Position numbers and translations under genes: made by a program
Shown here: positions 1-9,736 of the stretch, in pieces
Layout of the letters: each line of letters starts with the position of its first letter
Numbering within the stretch: the stretch's first letter is position 1
The notes under the pieces: generated by a model
Databases searched by the model: none
The model's input: the letters and a program-made list of their open reading frames with translations, nothing else
What the model was told of the DNA's origin: nothing
Origin: Caenispirillum bisanense
GTDB lineage: Bacteria; Pseudomonadota; Alphaproteobacteria; Rhodospirillales; UBA2165
Length of the DNA: 64,000 bases
Direction: 5' to 3'
Assembly: GCA_945877815.1 (NCBI GenBank)
Contig: CAMDWJ010000002.1
Coordinates: forward strand, 100,305 to 164,304

Positions 1-172
1 GATCGAGACCGGCCTGATGCAACAATTCGGTTCGCGCGCGTTCCGCAAACTTCAGATAGTTCGCGTAATAGACAACGCCAGCCGCGTCGGTATCTTCGTA
101 ATAGACGCGCAGCGGCCAGCTATGCACCACATGTGCGTCTTTTGCGGCTTCAATCGGGCTCTGGTCATCCAT
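1..172 (-). CDS. ybgC: Acyl-CoA thioesterase YbgC, N-terminal part (cut by window edge)
   Basis: Only the first 57 codons are present; the gene runs off the left edge. The translation starts [11 protein letters not shown] and contains [18 protein letters not shown], the hot-dog thioesterase motif with the catalytic Asp of the tol-pal associated YbgC family. Known family role: hydrolysis of short acyl-CoAs or acyl-ACPs at the inner membrane, encoded with the tolQRAB-pal cluster. The ATG overlaps the ruvB stop by 8 bases, so it is probably translated as the last seen member of a ruvC-ruvA-ruvB-ybgC transcript. tolQ is expected next, outside the window. Confidence 0.88.
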   Translation of the reverse strand, partial: MDDQSPIEAAKDAHVVHSWPLRVYYEDTDAAGVVYYANYLKFAERARTELLHQAGLD

Positions 173-1217
173 TGCGCACCTCCACGACCGGTTCGATGGA
201 GGCGAGCAGTTCAAGCTGACGGATATTGGTCGGCGGAATAATCCCAAGATGCCGATAGGCACCCTCGGCGAGCACGCGGCCGCGCGAGGTACGCATCAAA
301 AGACCCTGGCGGATCAAGTAAGGCTCGATCACTTCTTCGATCGTGTCGCGCTCTTCCGACAAGGCCGCCGACAATGTTTCGACACCGACCGGGCCGCCGC
401 CGTAATTCTGGGCGATGCAGCCGAGGAAGCGTCGATCCAAGGCGTCGAGGCCAAGCTGATCGACATCGAGCCGGCCGAGCGCCGCATCGGCGACCTTGTC
501 GTCGACGACCTTGTGTCCGTCGACGGCGGCGAAATCGCGCACCCGGCGCAACAGGCGTCCGGCCACGCGCGGTGTGCCGCGCGAACGTCGCGCGATCTCG
601 ACCGCGCCGGCGGCCGTGATGCCTAGTGCCAAAAGGTTCGCGCTGCGATCGACGATCGTGGTCAGTTCCGGGACGTCATAAAAACTCATGTGCAGCAGAA
701 TGCCGAATCGGTCGCGGAGCGGCGTCGTCAGCAATCCCGAGCGCGTGGTAGCACCCACTAGCGTGAAGGGCGGCAGGTCGATCTTAACCGAGCGCGCCGC
801 CGGTCCTTCGCCGATCATCAGATCGAGCTGGCGGTCTTCCATCGCGGGATAGAGGATTTCTTCGACGGCCGGGCTGAGCCGATGAATTTCGTCGATGAAT
901 AGAACGTCGTTCGGCTGCAAGTTGGTGAGAATGGCGGCAAGATCGCCGGCCTTGACGATCACCGGGCCGGAGGTCGCGCGAAAGCCCACGCCGAGTTCGC
1001 GCGCGACGATCTGGGCCAGCGTGGTTTTGCCGAGCCCGGGCGGCCCCGACAACAAAACATGATCCATCGCCTCGCCGCGCATCTTGGCGGCCTGCACGCT
1101 GACGCGCAGATTTTCACGCACCTTGGCCTGGCCGATGAATTCGTCGAGGGTCTGCGGGCGCAACGAAACCTCGTCGCTGTCGGCCGGCAATTGGAGCGCG
1201 GTTGTCGCTTCAGACAC
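165..1217 (-). CDS. ruvB: Holliday junction branch migration helicase RuvB
   Basis: A 350-residue AAA+ ATPase of normal family length. Visible motifs are Walker [10 protein letters not shown] (about residues 58-66), Walker [10 protein letters not shown] (about 105-113), sensor GATTRSG near 155 and a C-terminal winged-helix part ending in the usual [15 protein letters not shown] and [13 protein letters not shown] segments. RuvB forms hexameric rings that pump DNA through the junction held by RuvA. The start overlaps the ruvA stop by 8 bases, and its own stop overlaps ybgC, which indicates translational coupling in one operon. Confidence 0.98.
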   Translation of the reverse strand: MSEATTALQLPADSDEVSLRPQTLDEFIGQAKVRENLRVSVQAAKMRGEAMDHVLLSGPPGLGKTTLAQIVARELGVGFRATSGPVIVKAGDLAAILTNLQPNDVLFIDEIHRLSPAVEEILYPAMEDRQLDLMIGEGPAARSVKIDLPPFTLVGATTRSGLLTTPLRDRFGILLHMSFYDVPELTTIVDRSANLLALGITAAGAVEIARRSRGTPRVAGRLLRRVRDFAAVDGHKVVDDKVADAALGRLDVDQLGLDALDRRFLGCIAQNYGGGPVGVETLSAALSEERDTIEEVIEPYLIRQGLLMRTSRGRVLAEGAYRHLGIIPPTNIRQLELLASIEPVVEVRNG

Positions 1218-1857
1218 GCTCGCCTCCTGCCAGATGGGCGAGACCGTCGCGGATCAAGGTTTCGACCGGCACGTCGGTGCCGCGCGACCGTGTCGCGCGT
1301 GCGACGGCGGCAAAGGCTTCGGTGCGCCCATAGCCGAGATTGACCAAGGCCGAAACCGCATCTGCCGCCGCGGCGCCCGTGGACGGCGCGTCCGTAGCCG
1401 CGGCCGGTGCCGCCGCTAGCGCCAACGCGCTCGCCACGCCGAAGGGTGCGGCGATCAGCGCGGCCTTGTCCTTCAATTCGGTGAGGATACGAACGGCGAG
1501 CTTCGGCCCGACGCCGGGCGCTTGGGTGAGTGCCGCGCGATCGGCGGCGGCGATCGCCTGGGCAAGAATGTCGGCCGGAAGCACCGACAGGATCGCGAGC
1601 GCCAATTTGGCGCCAACACCTTGAACCGTGGTGAGCAGACGAAAGGCGCCACGCTCGGCTTCATCGAGGAAACCATAGAGATGAATGTGATCTTCGCGGA
1701 CATGGGTCTCGATGGGCAGGCTGACGGTGCCCACAGCCCCGCCGACCGCCGCGATAGTGCGCGCCGAACAAAAGACGAGATAGCCGACACCGCCGACATC
1801 GAGAACGACGCTGTCCGAAGACGTGGAATCGATCCTGCCCGTCAGCTTGGCGATCAT
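1210..1857 (-). CDS. ruvA: Holliday junction branch migration complex subunit RuvA
   Basis: 215 residues, close to the usual ~200. The N-terminal OB-fold part ([11 protein letters not shown], then GVGYLVF) is followed by two helix-hairpin-helix motifs ([13 protein letters not shown] and [13 protein letters not shown]) that bind the junction. An Ala/Pro-rich linker leads to the small C-terminal domain ([14 protein letters not shown]) that contacts RuvB. It tetramerises on four-way junctions and loads RuvB. Its ATG overlaps the ruvC stop by 4 bases. Confidence 0.97.
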   Translation of the reverse strand: MIAKLTGRIDSTSSDSVVLDVGGVGYLVFCSARTIAAVGGAVGTVSLPIETHVREDHIHLYGFLDEAERGAFRLLTTVQGVGAKLALAILSVLPADILAQAIAAADRAALTQAPGVGPKLAVRILTELKDKAALIAAPFGVASALALAAAPAAATDAPSTGAAAADAVSALVNLGYGRTEAFAAVARATRSRGTDVPVETLIRDGLAHLAGGERV

Positions 1858-2360
1858 AGCCGGCTCTCCACCGCCGGCGCGGTCCAGCCGGGCGCGGTGC
1901 GATGATGCGCGTGGCAGATCGCAATGGCGAGCGCGTCCGCCGCGTCAGCCGAGGTCGCGAGGGAACTGGGTAACAGCACGCGCACCATCATCTGAATTTG
2001 CCCTTTGTCGGCGTGACCGACGCCAACCACGGATTTCTTGACCAGATTCGCGGGGTATTCGGCAACCGGCAACGCGAATCGGGCCGGAACAAGAAGGGCG
2101 ATGCCCCGCGCCTGCCCGAGCTTGAGGGTCGACGCGCCGTTCTTGTTGACGAAGGTTTCCTCGACAGCCACCTCATCGGGCGCGAACTTTTCAATAACCT
2201 CGGCGATCCCGTCATACAATTGCAGCAAGCGCTGCGATAACGGCAGCGTCGCGGTGCTGCGCACCACGCCGTCAGCGATGTAAGATAGACGATTGCCTCG
2301 GGATTCGATGATTCCCCAACCGGTATTCCTCAATCCTGGGTCTATGCCTAAAAGGCGCAT
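1854..2360 (-). CDS. ruvC: Crossover junction endodeoxyribonuclease RuvC
   Basis: 168-residue resolvase of normal length. The RNase H-like catalytic acids can be placed at D7 (LLGIDPG), E67 (VAVEETF), D139 and D142 (SADAADALA). It cuts Holliday junctions after RuvAB branch migration. It is the first gene of the ruvCAB block and lies just downstream of yebC on the same strand, with a 30-bp gap that could allow co-transcription. Confidence 0.97.
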   Translation of the reverse strand: MRLLGIDPGLRNTGWGIIESRGNRLSYIADGVVRSTATLPLSQRLLQLYDGIAEVIEKFAPDEVAVEETFVNKNGASTLKLGQARGIALLVPARFALPVAEYPANLVKKSVVGVGHADKGQIQMMVRVLLPSSLATSADAADALAIAICHAHHRTAPGWTAPAVESRL

Positions 2361-2390
2361 CGCCTGACTTCTTATCCCCTCAGCCCAGCC

Positions 2391-3140
2391 TCACGAACTG
2401 AGGCGGGCCATGACCTCCTCGGGAATGTCGAAATTGGCGGCGACGCGCTGAACGTCGTCGCTGTCTTCGAGCACATCGAGAAGCTTGAGCAATGTTTCCG
2501 CGTCCTTCTCATCGACCGGAATGGTGTTCTGCGGCCGCCAATCGAATCGGGCCGCATCGGGCTCGCCGAGCCGTTTCGTCAATTCTTCACGCACCATGCC
2601 GAGATTGTCGGTAGCACAATAAATATCGTGCCCCGTGTCGTCGGACACCACGTCGTCCGCGCCGACATCCAGCGCCGCCTCAAAGATCGCATCGGCCGTT
2701 CCCGCCGCGACCGGATAACGGATCATTCCGACGCGGTCGAACATGAAACTGACAGCGCCGTTTTCGGCCATGTTGCCGGCATGCTTGCCGAAGGCCGTAC
2801 GCACATCCGAAGCCGTGCGATTGCGATTGTCGGTCAAGGCCTCGACGATGATCGCGACGCCGCCAGGTCCGAAGCCCTCGTAACGCACCTCTTCGTAATT
2901 CGCATCGTCGTCGCCGCCGGCTGCGCGCTTGATCGCCCGGTCGATATTGTCCTTCGGCATATTGGCCTGGCGCGCCGCCTGGATCGCCGAGCGTAGCCGG
3001 GGATTGAGGGTGGGATCTGGTAACCCCTGTTTCGCGGAGACGGTGACTTCTCGGATCAGCTTCGCGAAGAGTCGGGCGCGCTTTTGATCCTGCGCACCTT
3101 TTCGATACATGATGTTCTTAAATTGGGAATGGCCTGCCAT
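2391..3140 (-). CDS. yebC: YebC/PmpR family transcriptional/translation regulator
   Basis: 249 residues with the invariant N terminus [18 protein letters not shown] and the [14 protein letters not shown] and [12 protein letters not shown] segments of the YebC family. Members were first described as DNA-binding regulators (PmpR); later work links the family to ribosomes and difficult peptide sequences. The adjacent ruvCAB order is the classic arrangement. The sequence alone does not show which role applies here. Confidence 0.96.
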   Translation of the reverse strand: MAGHSQFKNIMYRKGAQDQKRARLFAKLIREVTVSAKQGLPDPTLNPRLRSAIQAARQANMPKDNIDRAIKRAAGGDDDANYEEVRYEGFGPGGVAIIVEALTDNRNRTASDVRTAFGKHAGNMAENGAVSFMFDRVGMIRYPVAAGTADAIFEAALDVGADDVVSDDTGHDIYCATDNLGMVREELTKRLGEPDAARFDWRPQNTIPVDEKDAETLLKLLDVLEDSDDVQRVAANFDIPEEVMARLSS

Positions 3141-3375
3141 GTGCGCTCTTTACCGATAGGGATAGTCCGAATCGGTTGCATAGCACGAATCGCACTACCG
3201 GACCACAGTCCGAGAGCTAACAATCCAATATGGCAAGTTTGCGGCCCAAAGGCCGCGAACCGCTGTAGGGTGCGGAAATCGGGCGGCTCGCCGCATAGGT
3301 CGTTGACGGTCGCCCCGGCGCTCAGGGCATAATCGGAACCGGCGCCAGACGTAACGCCAACAGGGGGAAGTCAAA

Positions 3376-6234
3376 ATGCTCAATATGCGACGGAATCGGA
3401 CGACCGATACCGTCGAGACCGGTGCCGATGGCGCACCGGCCGACGACTCCGCCTTGGGAGAGCCGACACAGCGCCGGCTCCCGTTGATCGGGATCGGCAT
3501 GCAGGTGGCGGCCCTGATCGTCGTCGGCATACTCATGATCGCCGGGCTCGCGCTGGTCGGCGACGCACGCCTCGCTGCCACCGTCGCCCACGACCAATCC
3601 GATCGCCGCGTATTGGACAGCGACCGCGCCGACGTTGCGCTGAGTTTGGCCAATGCCCAGCGCGCCGAAGCCATGAGCGCCGGCTTCCTCGATTCCTTTT
3701 CCCGAGCTGGGCAGAATATCATCCTGGGGCGCGCCGTATCGGCGGCAGCCGATGCCGCCGAACGCTCGCTGACCGATTTTGCCCAATCGCTGCAAACCCT
3801 CGATAACGCCAGCCGAACCTACGCCGTGGCCGCCGCCAAATCCTTCTATCTGCGTGCATGGGACGAGACAGTGGAGAATGCCCAGGAGGCTTCCTTCATC
3901 CGTGTCAATCGTGAACGCGTCGCCTTAATCTTGAAGACCAGCCAGGAGCTTCCGGCAGCACTCGCGGGCATCGTGCTCGACAACCAAGAAACGATGGCGA
4001 CCGTGCGCGGCGGCAATGTCGCCGATGCGCGTGAAATTTTCCTCACCCGCCAGGCGCCGAAGATCGCCGGGCTCGATCAATCCTTGGTGACCATCCGCAC
4101 AGCGATGATCGACTTCTCCGCCGATATGGCGACCCGCCATGCCGGACTGTCCCGCGCGATCGAGACCGACACCCAAAATCGCTATGACGATCAGCGCCAA
4201 TCGATCCGCCTGCAAATCCTGCTTCTGGTGCTCGTCCTGTGCGCGGGCGGCGCCTTGATCGCGATCTATGGCCTCGCCATACCGCTTGCCGATCTGGCGG
4301 CCGCCGCCGGTCGCTTCGCCCAAGGCCGCTTCGAGGTACCGACGACGGTGCTCGGACGACGCGACGAGCTCGGGCGCCTCTCGAGCGCGCTCGAACGGCT
4401 GCGCGAAACCATTTTCACGGAGAAGCAAGCCGAAACGCAAAAGGATCACGAACAGAAGGAAGCCGACCGGCTGTCGCGCATGACGCTGGAGCGCGAAGTT
4501 CAACAGCTCCGCCGCGACCGCGACCGGCTGGAGAAAGAACGCGCCGAGCGCGAGCAGGCCGATTCCGAACGCCCGCAGATCTCCCCCGAAACGATCGACC
4601 GAGAGCGCGCGACATTGCGCGCCGAACTGGCGGCCGAGGCGGACCGCAAGCTCGCCGAGCTTGGCACCCAGTATCGTACCGCGCTCGATCAGGCCAACGC
4701 CGAAGTCGCGCGTCTCACGACGGAACTTGAAAAACAGAAGGCCATCCCCGCACCTGCCCCGGTTGAAGACAAGGCGCAGCGCGAGGCATTGGACAAAGCC
4801 CACGCCGAGATCATCCGCCTGAGCACTGAGTTGCTCAGGCTGCGCAACGTCCCGCCATCCGCTCCGGTGGAGGACAAGGCACAGCGCGAAGCGCTGGAAA
4901 AAGCCCAAGCCGAGATCACGCGCCTGATCGCCGAGTTGCAGAAGGCACGCAACGTCCCGCCGCCAGCCCCGGTCGAGAACAAAGCACAGCGCGAAGCGCT
5001 GGAGAAAGCCCAAGCCGAAATCACGCGCCTGACCGCAGAATTGGGAAAAGCCCGCGCGACACCGGCCCCGGTTGTCGACCCGAATATCCGCGATGCCCTC
5101 GCGGCAGCACGCACCGAAGCGGTGCGGCTGCGCAACGAACAGACCCGCGAGCGCGCCGTCGCGCGCAAAGCCGCAACCGACGCGGCGGCACAACTCGCCG
5201 CAGCGACGGCCGCCGCCGCAGAATTGCGCATTTCCATCGCAGCTGCGGAAGAAGACAAGCGCCGTCTAGGTTCGGAACTGGCATTCGTAAAGCAGTTGCG
5301 CGACGACGAATTGGAGAATGCGCGCACCAACCAGGCACGTGCGGTTGCCGAGACGGAACACCGCCTCGGTGAACAATATGCCGACCGGCTGCAAGTTCTG
5401 AGCGAACTCGCCAATAGTTTCGAAAGTTCGATCGCGAACGCCATGACCGCCGTGCAGCACGCCTCCGACGGGGTCAGGCAAGCCTCCGATCGCATCGGCG
5501 ACGCTGCCCAGCGCTCGACCCAATATAGCGGCGAGACAGCGGAGCGCGTTGGCCGCGCCTCCACCAGTATCCACGCGGCAGCCACGTCAGCCGAGCAGAT
5601 CGCCACCGCCATAGACGAGATCGCGCGTCAGTCGTCGCAATCCTCGCAAGTCGCCGGCAACGCCGTCGTTTCCGCGCGCGCCGCGATCGACGCAGTGCAA
5701 GCCCTCGAAGGAGCTGCCAACCGGATGAACGAGGCCGGCGCGGTTCTGAACGATATCGCGGAACGGACCAATGTGCTGTCGCTGAACGCCACCATCGAAG
5801 CCGCGCGCGCCGGCGATTCCGGCAAAGGCTTCGTCGTCGTCGCGGCCGAGATCAAGTCGCTCGCCAACCGCGCCGGTCGCACGGCTAAGGAATTGGCCGA
5901 GCGCGTGAAGGCGGTCGCTTCCGCGACCGGATCTGTCCGCACGGCATTCACGGGCGTCAGTACGGCGATCACGCAGATCGAGACACTCTCGGCCACCACG
6001 ACGCGCGACATCACGCAGCAGGGCGCGACAGCGCGAACCGTCGTCCAGGGCGTTCACGCAGCCGCTGATGGAACCGATGGGATCGGTCGAGCACTTGGCG
6101 AGACCAATGCATCGGTCGCGAGTGCCGGCCACGTTGTCGCCCAGGCGCACACGGCGTCTGACATCCTGACGGTACAGGCCCAGGAGCTGCGTAAGCAGAT
6201 CGATGAATTCCTGGCCGCGATCCGCGCGGCCTGA
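3376..6234 (+). CDS. Methyl-accepting chemotaxis protein with repeat-bearing coiled coil
   Basis: A 952-residue receptor, much longer than the ~550 usual for the family. A short cytoplasmic lead is followed by TM1 (about residues 36-62), a periplasmic helical sensor region (to ~280), TM2 (about 281-303), a HAMP segment, then a very long charged coiled coil (about 350-680) and the C-terminal signalling domain. The hairpin tip carries [18 protein letters not shown] and [19 protein letters not shown]. Residues about 461-563 consist of three near-identical 33-35-residue units beginning [12 protein letters not shown], followed by a degenerate fourth. A ribosome site GGGGAAG precedes the ATG. No CheB/CheR-binding pentapeptide is seen at the C terminus. 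The ligand cannot be told. Confidence 0.93.
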   Translation: MLNMRRNRTTDTVETGADGAPADDSALGEPTQRRLPLIGIGMQVAALIVVGILMIAGLALVGDARLAATVAHDQSDRRVLDSDRADVALSLANAQRAEAMSAGFLDSFSRAGQNIILGRAVSAAADAAERSLTDFAQSLQTLDNASRTYAVAAAKSFYLRAWDETVENAQEASFIRVNRERVALILKTSQELPAALAGIVLDNQETMATVRGGNVADAREIFLTRQAPKIAGLDQSLVTIRTAMIDFSADMATRHAGLSRAIETDTQNRYDDQRQSIRLQILLLVLVLCAGGALIAIYGLAIPLADLAAAAGRFAQGRFEVPTTVLGRRDELGRLSSALERLRETIFTEKQAETQKDHEQKEADRLSRMTLEREVQQLRRDRDRLEKERAEREQADSERPQISPETIDRERATLRAELAAEADRKLAELGTQYRTALDQANAEVARLTTELEKQKAIPAPAPVEDKAQREALDKAHAEIIRLSTELLRLRNVPPSAPVEDKAQREALEKAQAEITRLIAELQKARNVPPPAPVENKAQREALEKAQAEITRLTAELGKARATPAPVVDPNIRDALAAARTEAVRLRNEQTRERAVARKAATDAAAQLAAATAAAAELRISIAAAEEDKRRLGSELAFVKQLRDDELENARTNQARAVAETEHRLGEQYADRLQVLSELANSFESSIANAMTAVQHASDGVRQASDRIGDAAQRSTQYSGETAERVGRASTSIHAAATSAEQIATAIDEIARQSSQSSQVAGNAVVSARAAIDAVQALEGAANRMNEAGAVLNDIAERTNVLSLNATIEAARAGDSGKGFVVVAAEIKSLANRAGRTAKELAERVKAVASATGSVRTAFTGVSTAITQIETLSATTTRDITQQGATARTVVQGVHAAADGTDGIGRALGETNASVASAGHVVAQAHTASDILTVQAQELRKQIDEFLAAIRAA
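4756..5064 (+). repeat. Intragenic tandem repeat, three ~105-bp units
   Basis: In-frame tandem repeat inside the chemotaxis receptor. Units start at 4756, 4861 and 4966. Units one and two are exactly 105 bp (35 codons); unit three is 33 codons before the sequence degenerates. Each encodes AP-V-E-(D/N)-KAQREAL followed by a heptad-like stretch and a Pro-rich break (NVPP). Preceding and following sequence looks like older, diverged copies. Confidence 0.9.
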
Positions 6235-6243
6235 CCTCCGTCG

Positions 6244-7053
6244 TTAGACGGGGGTCGGCGCCAATCCGCCGCCGATGCGCAACGGCCGGCAGCTCAACGC
6301 GAGCCCGGTGGCATCGTCGGTTTCCACCAGAACGGCGCACACGGTCGCTTCGCCTTCGGCCGGTTGCAGCCGATCGCCCGGCACCTTGCGGATGAAGCGC
6401 GCGAGCGCCGCTTCCTTCTTCATGCCGATCACCGAATTGTAATCGCCGCACATGCCGGCATCCGTCTGATAGGCGGTGCCTCTCGGTAGAACGCGCGCGT
6501 CCGCCGTGGGAATGTGCGAATGCGAGCCGACCACCATCGAGACCCGGCCGTCGAGGAAAACGCCCATCGCGGATTTTTCGCTCGTCGCCTCGGCATGCAC
6601 GTCGACGACGATGGCATCGACAGTGGCGCCGAGACGATGATTGGCGAGCGCACTTTCCACCGAAGCAAAAGGATCGTCGAGCGGTTCCATGAACAGACGC
6701 CCCATTACCTGGATAACCAGGACGCGGCGGCCGCTCGCCGTCTGCGCAACGATAGAGCCCTTGCCGGGCGTGAGCTGCGGATAATTGTTGGGACGCAGCA
6801 ACCGCGGCTCGCGGTCGATATAAGTGACGACCTCGCGCTGATCCCAGGCATGGTTTCCCGTCACGATCACATCGATACCGGCGTCGAAGAATTCGTTACA
6901 GATTTTTTCGGTGATTCCGAAGCCATGCGCTGCATTCTCTCCATTGGCGATAAACATGTCGGGTGCGTAGCGCGCACGGATTTCAACAAGACTCGACAGC
7001 ACCGCCTCGCGCCCACTCTTGCCGACGATATCTCCGAAATAGACGATTTTCAT
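6244..7053 (-). CDS. YmdB/TIGR00282 family metallophosphoesterase
   Basis: 269 residues from the ATG at 7053 (MKIVYFGDIVGKSGR). The longer upstream frame is not needed and overlaps the folate gene. Calcineurin-like metal ligands are visible: GDIVG, IANGENAAHG, VTGNHAWD, VGSHSHIPTAD. The family (B. subtilis YmdB) hydrolyses 2',3'-cyclic nucleotides. The start overlaps the preceding 5-formyl-THF cyclo-ligase stop by 4 bases, a coupling found in many alphaproteobacteria, so both are probably made from the transcript passing through the 6S RNA region. Confidence 0.93.
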   Translation of the reverse strand: MKIVYFGDIVGKSGREAVLSSLVEIRARYAPDMFIANGENAAHGFGITEKICNEFFDAGIDVIVTGNHAWDQREVVTYIDREPRLLRPNNYPQLTPGKGSIVAQTASGRRVLVIQVMGRLFMEPLDDPFASVESALANHRLGATVDAIVVDVHAEATSEKSAMGVFLDGRVSMVVGSHSHIPTADARVLPRGTAYQTDAGMCGDYNSVIGMKKEAALARFIRKVPGDRLQPAEGEATVCAVLVETDDATGLALSCRPLRIGGGLAPTPV

Positions 7054-7649
7054 GCAACGGCCTTTGCGATCTCTAACACGGATTCCTCTGTCAGTATCCA
7101 ATCCAGCGGCTGGTCGAACGGCTCGTGCGGAAACGAGTCAACTCGCTGGCCGGCGAAGGCAACCCCGACCGCGAGAAATGGAGGCGTGCGCCGCAGCATG
7201 CGCAACTGCTCGATCGTGCGGTCATAGTAGCCGCCGCCATATCCGAGCCGGTAGCCCGCTTCGTCGAACGCCAACAGCGGAACGAGCGAGATATCCGGCG
7301 TGACCGGCGGACGATCCGGCCCCGGTTCGGGAATACCGAAGGACGAAACGATGAACGGCATGCCGGGCTCCCAGACGCGGAAGGTGAGCGGCATATGCTT
7401 CACCGTCACCACCGGCAGGGCGCAGACGCAGCCGCGTTCGTTTAGAGCCTCGATCAAGGGAAGGACATCGAATTCTTCCGCCACCGGCCAAAAGGCCGAG
7501 ACGACCGTGCCGCGCGTTGGCGAAAAGGTTTCGAGGAAACGGTCGCGCACCGCCAGGGCCGCAGCATTCGGATCGATGCGACCGAGCAGGGCCGCACGCG
7601 CGGCGATTGCCTGTTTGCGCAGATCGCGCTTGAAAAGCCTAGTATTCAT
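7050..7649 (-). CDS. ygfA: 5-formyltetrahydrofolate cyclo-ligase
   Basis: 199 residues, usual length. The ATP/substrate loop LGYGGGYYDRTIEQL is near the C terminus and the N-terminal basic helix starts KRDLRKQAIAAR. It converts 5-formyl-THF to 5,10-methenyl-THF with ATP. It lies directly downstream of the 6S RNA locus, the well-known ssrS-ygfA linkage of proteobacteria. It is translationally coupled to the YmdB-type phosphoesterase. Confidence 0.94.
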   Translation of the reverse strand: MNTRLFKRDLRKQAIAARAALLGRIDPNAAALAVRDRFLETFSPTRGTVVSAFWPVAEEFDVLPLIEALNERGCVCALPVVTVKHMPLTFRVWEPGMPFIVSSFGIPEPGPDRPPVTPDISLVPLLAFDEAGYRLGYGGGYYDRTIEQLRMLRRTPPFLAVGVAFAGQRVDSFPHEPFDQPLDWILTEESVLEIAKAVA

Positions 7650-7661
7650 CGAACCGAACGG

Positions 7662-7800
7662 GAAAGGGTGGGTGACGCCGCAAGAACCGTCGAGGTCGTA
7701 TCGCCCTAGGCCCTACGGTCTAGGTGGGCGCCATATACCGAGCCCGAAGGCCCGACAGGGACAGCTCCCTTTGGAAGTGAATCGGCCCTGGGGATTTTCA
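7662..7800 (-). ncRNA. ssrS: 6S RNA (probable)
   Basis: The 188-bp gap between zapA and the 5-formyl-THF cyclo-ligase gene holds no ORF but is rich in complementary segments. Read on the minus strand it has a CCCCAGGG 5' arm, a GGGCCTTCGGGCTC hairpin, the TGGCGCCCACCTAGA stretch and a GGTTCTTGCGGCG 3' arm, which I recall as typical of alphaproteobacterial 6S RNAs. TTGACG at about 7820 on the minus strand could be the -35 box. The position between zapA and ygfA is the classic 6S locus. Ends are approximate; identification is by context and memory of the motif. Confidence 0.75.
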
Positions 7801-7837
7801 CATCTAACGCGAGCCGCAGCGTCAACCCGACCTACAC

Positions 7838-8167
7838 TTAGGCTCGTTCGAGCCGCTCGGCAATGCCTTCGATTCTGTTGGCCAGGCGGTCGAGATCGGT
7901 CAGAGCCATGGATCCCGCGCCCGAAGCGGCCCCGCGCCGCTCGTTTCGGACGTTATCGAGTTCGCTGTAGACCTCCGACAATTCGTCGGCCACCAACAGG
8001 GACGCCATCACCAACAGGCGCGCATCGCCCACCTGGCCGACCGCCGCCACCAGTTCGTCGACCCGCTTGTCGACATATCGGGCGAGCCGCGCCAAATGCG
8101 CCTCCTGTCCGTCGTCGCAGGCGATATCGTATTTTCGTCCATTAATGGTGACCGCGACCTTGGCCAT
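7838..8167 (-). CDS. zapA: Cell division protein ZapA
   Basis: 109 residues. The N-terminal VAVTINGRKYDIACDDGQ and HLARLARYVDKRVDEL match the ZapA globular head; the second half is a coiled coil (residues about 60-109). ZapA binds and bundles FtsZ protofilaments at midcell. Upstream of it on the same strand is a small coiled-coil gene, and downstream is the 6S RNA, a conserved alphaproteobacterial order. Confidence 0.93.
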   Translation of the reverse strand: MAKVAVTINGRKYDIACDDGQEAHLARLARYVDKRVDELVAAVGQVGDARLLVMASLLVADELSEVYSELDNVRNERRGAASGAGSMALTDLDRLANRIEGIAERLERA

Positions 8168-8214
8168 CTGTTACTCCCGCCGGCATCGTCCCAATTGGAC
8201 TCAGCCGTCATGTT

Positions 8215-8493
8215 TCATTCGTCGAGTAGGACTTTAACTCTGCCGATCGCCGCATCGAGGCGCGCCGTCACCGCCCGGTTGCTATCCTTCAACCGGCTGA
8301 TTTCCGCGCGCGCCGCGGCTAATTCGCTGGCGGTTTGCACCTGGGTGCCGGTCGATCCCGCCCGCGCCTCAACCGCACGCTCAAGGCGCTCGATAGCCGT
8401 CTCCAGCCGCGACTTGGCCTGCTGGATGTTGTTCGATGGGTCGTTGGGTTTGATCGTCACCAGGAGCCTGACATCCGTGTGATTCGCGGGCAC
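8215..8493 (-). CDS. DUF4164-like small coiled-coil protein
   Basis: 92 residues if the GTG at 8493 is used; a GTG at 8460 (VTIKPNDPS) is an alternative start and may be the better one. Nearly the whole protein is a predicted coiled coil (SRLETAIERLERAVEARAG to the end). Its place just upstream of zapA is what is usually annotated DUF4164 in alphaproteobacteria. A role alongside ZapA in division is an inference from context only. Confidence 0.72.
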   Translation of the reverse strand: MPANHTDVRLLVTIKPNDPSNNIQQAKSRLETAIERLERAVEARAGSTGTQVQTASELAAARAEISRLKDSNRAVTARLDAAIGRVKVLLDE

Positions 8494-8662
8494 CTTACGC
8501 CGCGTCGTCGAAATCCGTCAACCGGGACAAGGGCATACGGACCTGTTTTTGACTGAAATTTGATAGTTGACGATCCGGCCCTCAGACCCGATTGTGCCCC
8601 GCGTTCAGCGCCCGCGAGCGGGCCCGGACCGCCTTATTTCAGATACGGAGGATTCAATATCC

Positions 8663-9667
8663 ATGCGCGTCGCCATTAACGGATTTGGACGCATCGGGCG
8701 TCTCGTTTATCGGGCCATTCTGGAATCGAAACGCTCCGACATCGAGGTCGTGGGCATCAACGATCTCGGCCCCGCAGCGACCAGCGCGCATCTTCTGAAA
8801 TACGATTCCGTGCACGGCATCCTGCCCTTCGACGTCAAGGCGACCGAGACCAGTCTCGACGCCGGCCAAGGCCCGGTGAAGATCACCGCCGAGCGCGATC
8901 CCGCCAAGCTGCCGTGGAAGGATCTGGGCGTCGACATTGCACTCGAATGCACCGGCATCTTCACCAGCAAAGCGAAGGCGGGCGCGCATCTCACCGCAGG
9001 CGCCAAGCGCGTGTTGATCTCCGCCCCAGCCGACGACGCCGACCTGACCGTCGTCTACGGCGTCAATAACGACAAGCTGACGGCTCAGCACACGATCGTC
9101 TCCAACGCGTCGTGCACAACCAACTGCCTCGCCCCCGTCGCCTTTGTGCTCAACAATTCCATCGGAATCGTGCGCGGCTTCATGACCACCGTGCACTCCT
9201 ATACGGGCGACCAGATGGTGGTCGATACGCTGCACAAGGATCTGCGCCGCTCACGTGCCGCCGCAGTCTCGATGATCCCGACCTCGACCGGTGCCGCCCG
9301 AGCCATCGGGCTCGTGTTGCCGGAACTCAAAGGCAAGCTCGACGGCAGCGCCATCCGCGTGCCAACGCCCAACGTCTCGATGATCGACCTCACCTTCGTC
9401 GCCTGCAAGAAGACCTCGGTGCAGGAAGTAAACGACGCGGTCCGCAAGGCGGCAACGTCCGGCAGCCTCAAAGGCATCCTCGGCATCAGTGACGAGCCGT
9501 TGGTGTCGCACGACTTCAATCACGATCCGCGCTCGTCGATTCTCGACAGCATGGAAACGCAGGTAATCGACGGCGATTTCGTGCGCGTGCTGTCGTGGTA
9601 CGACAACGAATGGGGTTTCTCCAATCGTATGGTCGATACCATGGGTGCGATCGGCAGGACTCTCTAG
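8663..9667 (+). CDS. gap: Type I glyceraldehyde-3-phosphate dehydrogenase
   Basis: 334 residues from the ATG at 8663 (MRVAINGFGRIGRL), which has a GGAGG ribosome site ten bases upstream; the frame extends further 5' but that part is not GAPDH-like. The Rossmann motif GFGRIGR is at residues 7-13, the catalytic Cys151 in SNASCTTNCLAP, and His178 in TTVHSYTGDQ. It performs NAD(P)-dependent phosphorylating oxidation of G3P in glycolysis/gluconeogenesis. No pgk or tkt neighbour is present, unlike the common gap-pgk cluster. Confidence 0.97.
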   Translation: MRVAINGFGRIGRLVYRAILESKRSDIEVVGINDLGPAATSAHLLKYDSVHGILPFDVKATETSLDAGQGPVKITAERDPAKLPWKDLGVDIALECTGIFTSKAKAGAHLTAGAKRVLISAPADDADLTVVYGVNNDKLTAQHTIVSNASCTTNCLAPVAFVLNNSIGIVRGFMTTVHSYTGDQMVVDTLHKDLRRSRAAAVSMIPTSTGAARAIGLVLPELKGKLDGSAIRVPTPNVSMIDLTFVACKKTSVQEVNDAVRKAATSGSLKGILGISDEPLVSHDFNHDPRSSILDSMETQVIDGDFVRVLSWYDNEWGFSNRMVDTMGAIGRTL

Positions 9668-9682
9668 GCGATAACCTAAACT

Positions 9683-9707
9683 GGCGCGGCACGTCCGGTG
9701 CCGCGCC
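9683..9707 (+). terminator. Probable terminator hairpin after gap
   Basis: A perfect 10-bp GC stem (GGCGCGGCAC / GTGCCGCGCC) with a 5-base loop lies 16 bases after the gap stop codon. It is followed by only a weak pyrimidine run, so termination efficiency is uncertain. Confidence 0.5.
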
Positions 9708-9736
9708 GCCTTCTCCAAGGATGATGGCGGGGCTCC

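Noticed and set aside
3141..3375. Small genes between yebC and the chemoreceptor
   Set aside because: The frames seen are shadows or lack ribosome sites; the gap most likely holds the two divergent promoters only.
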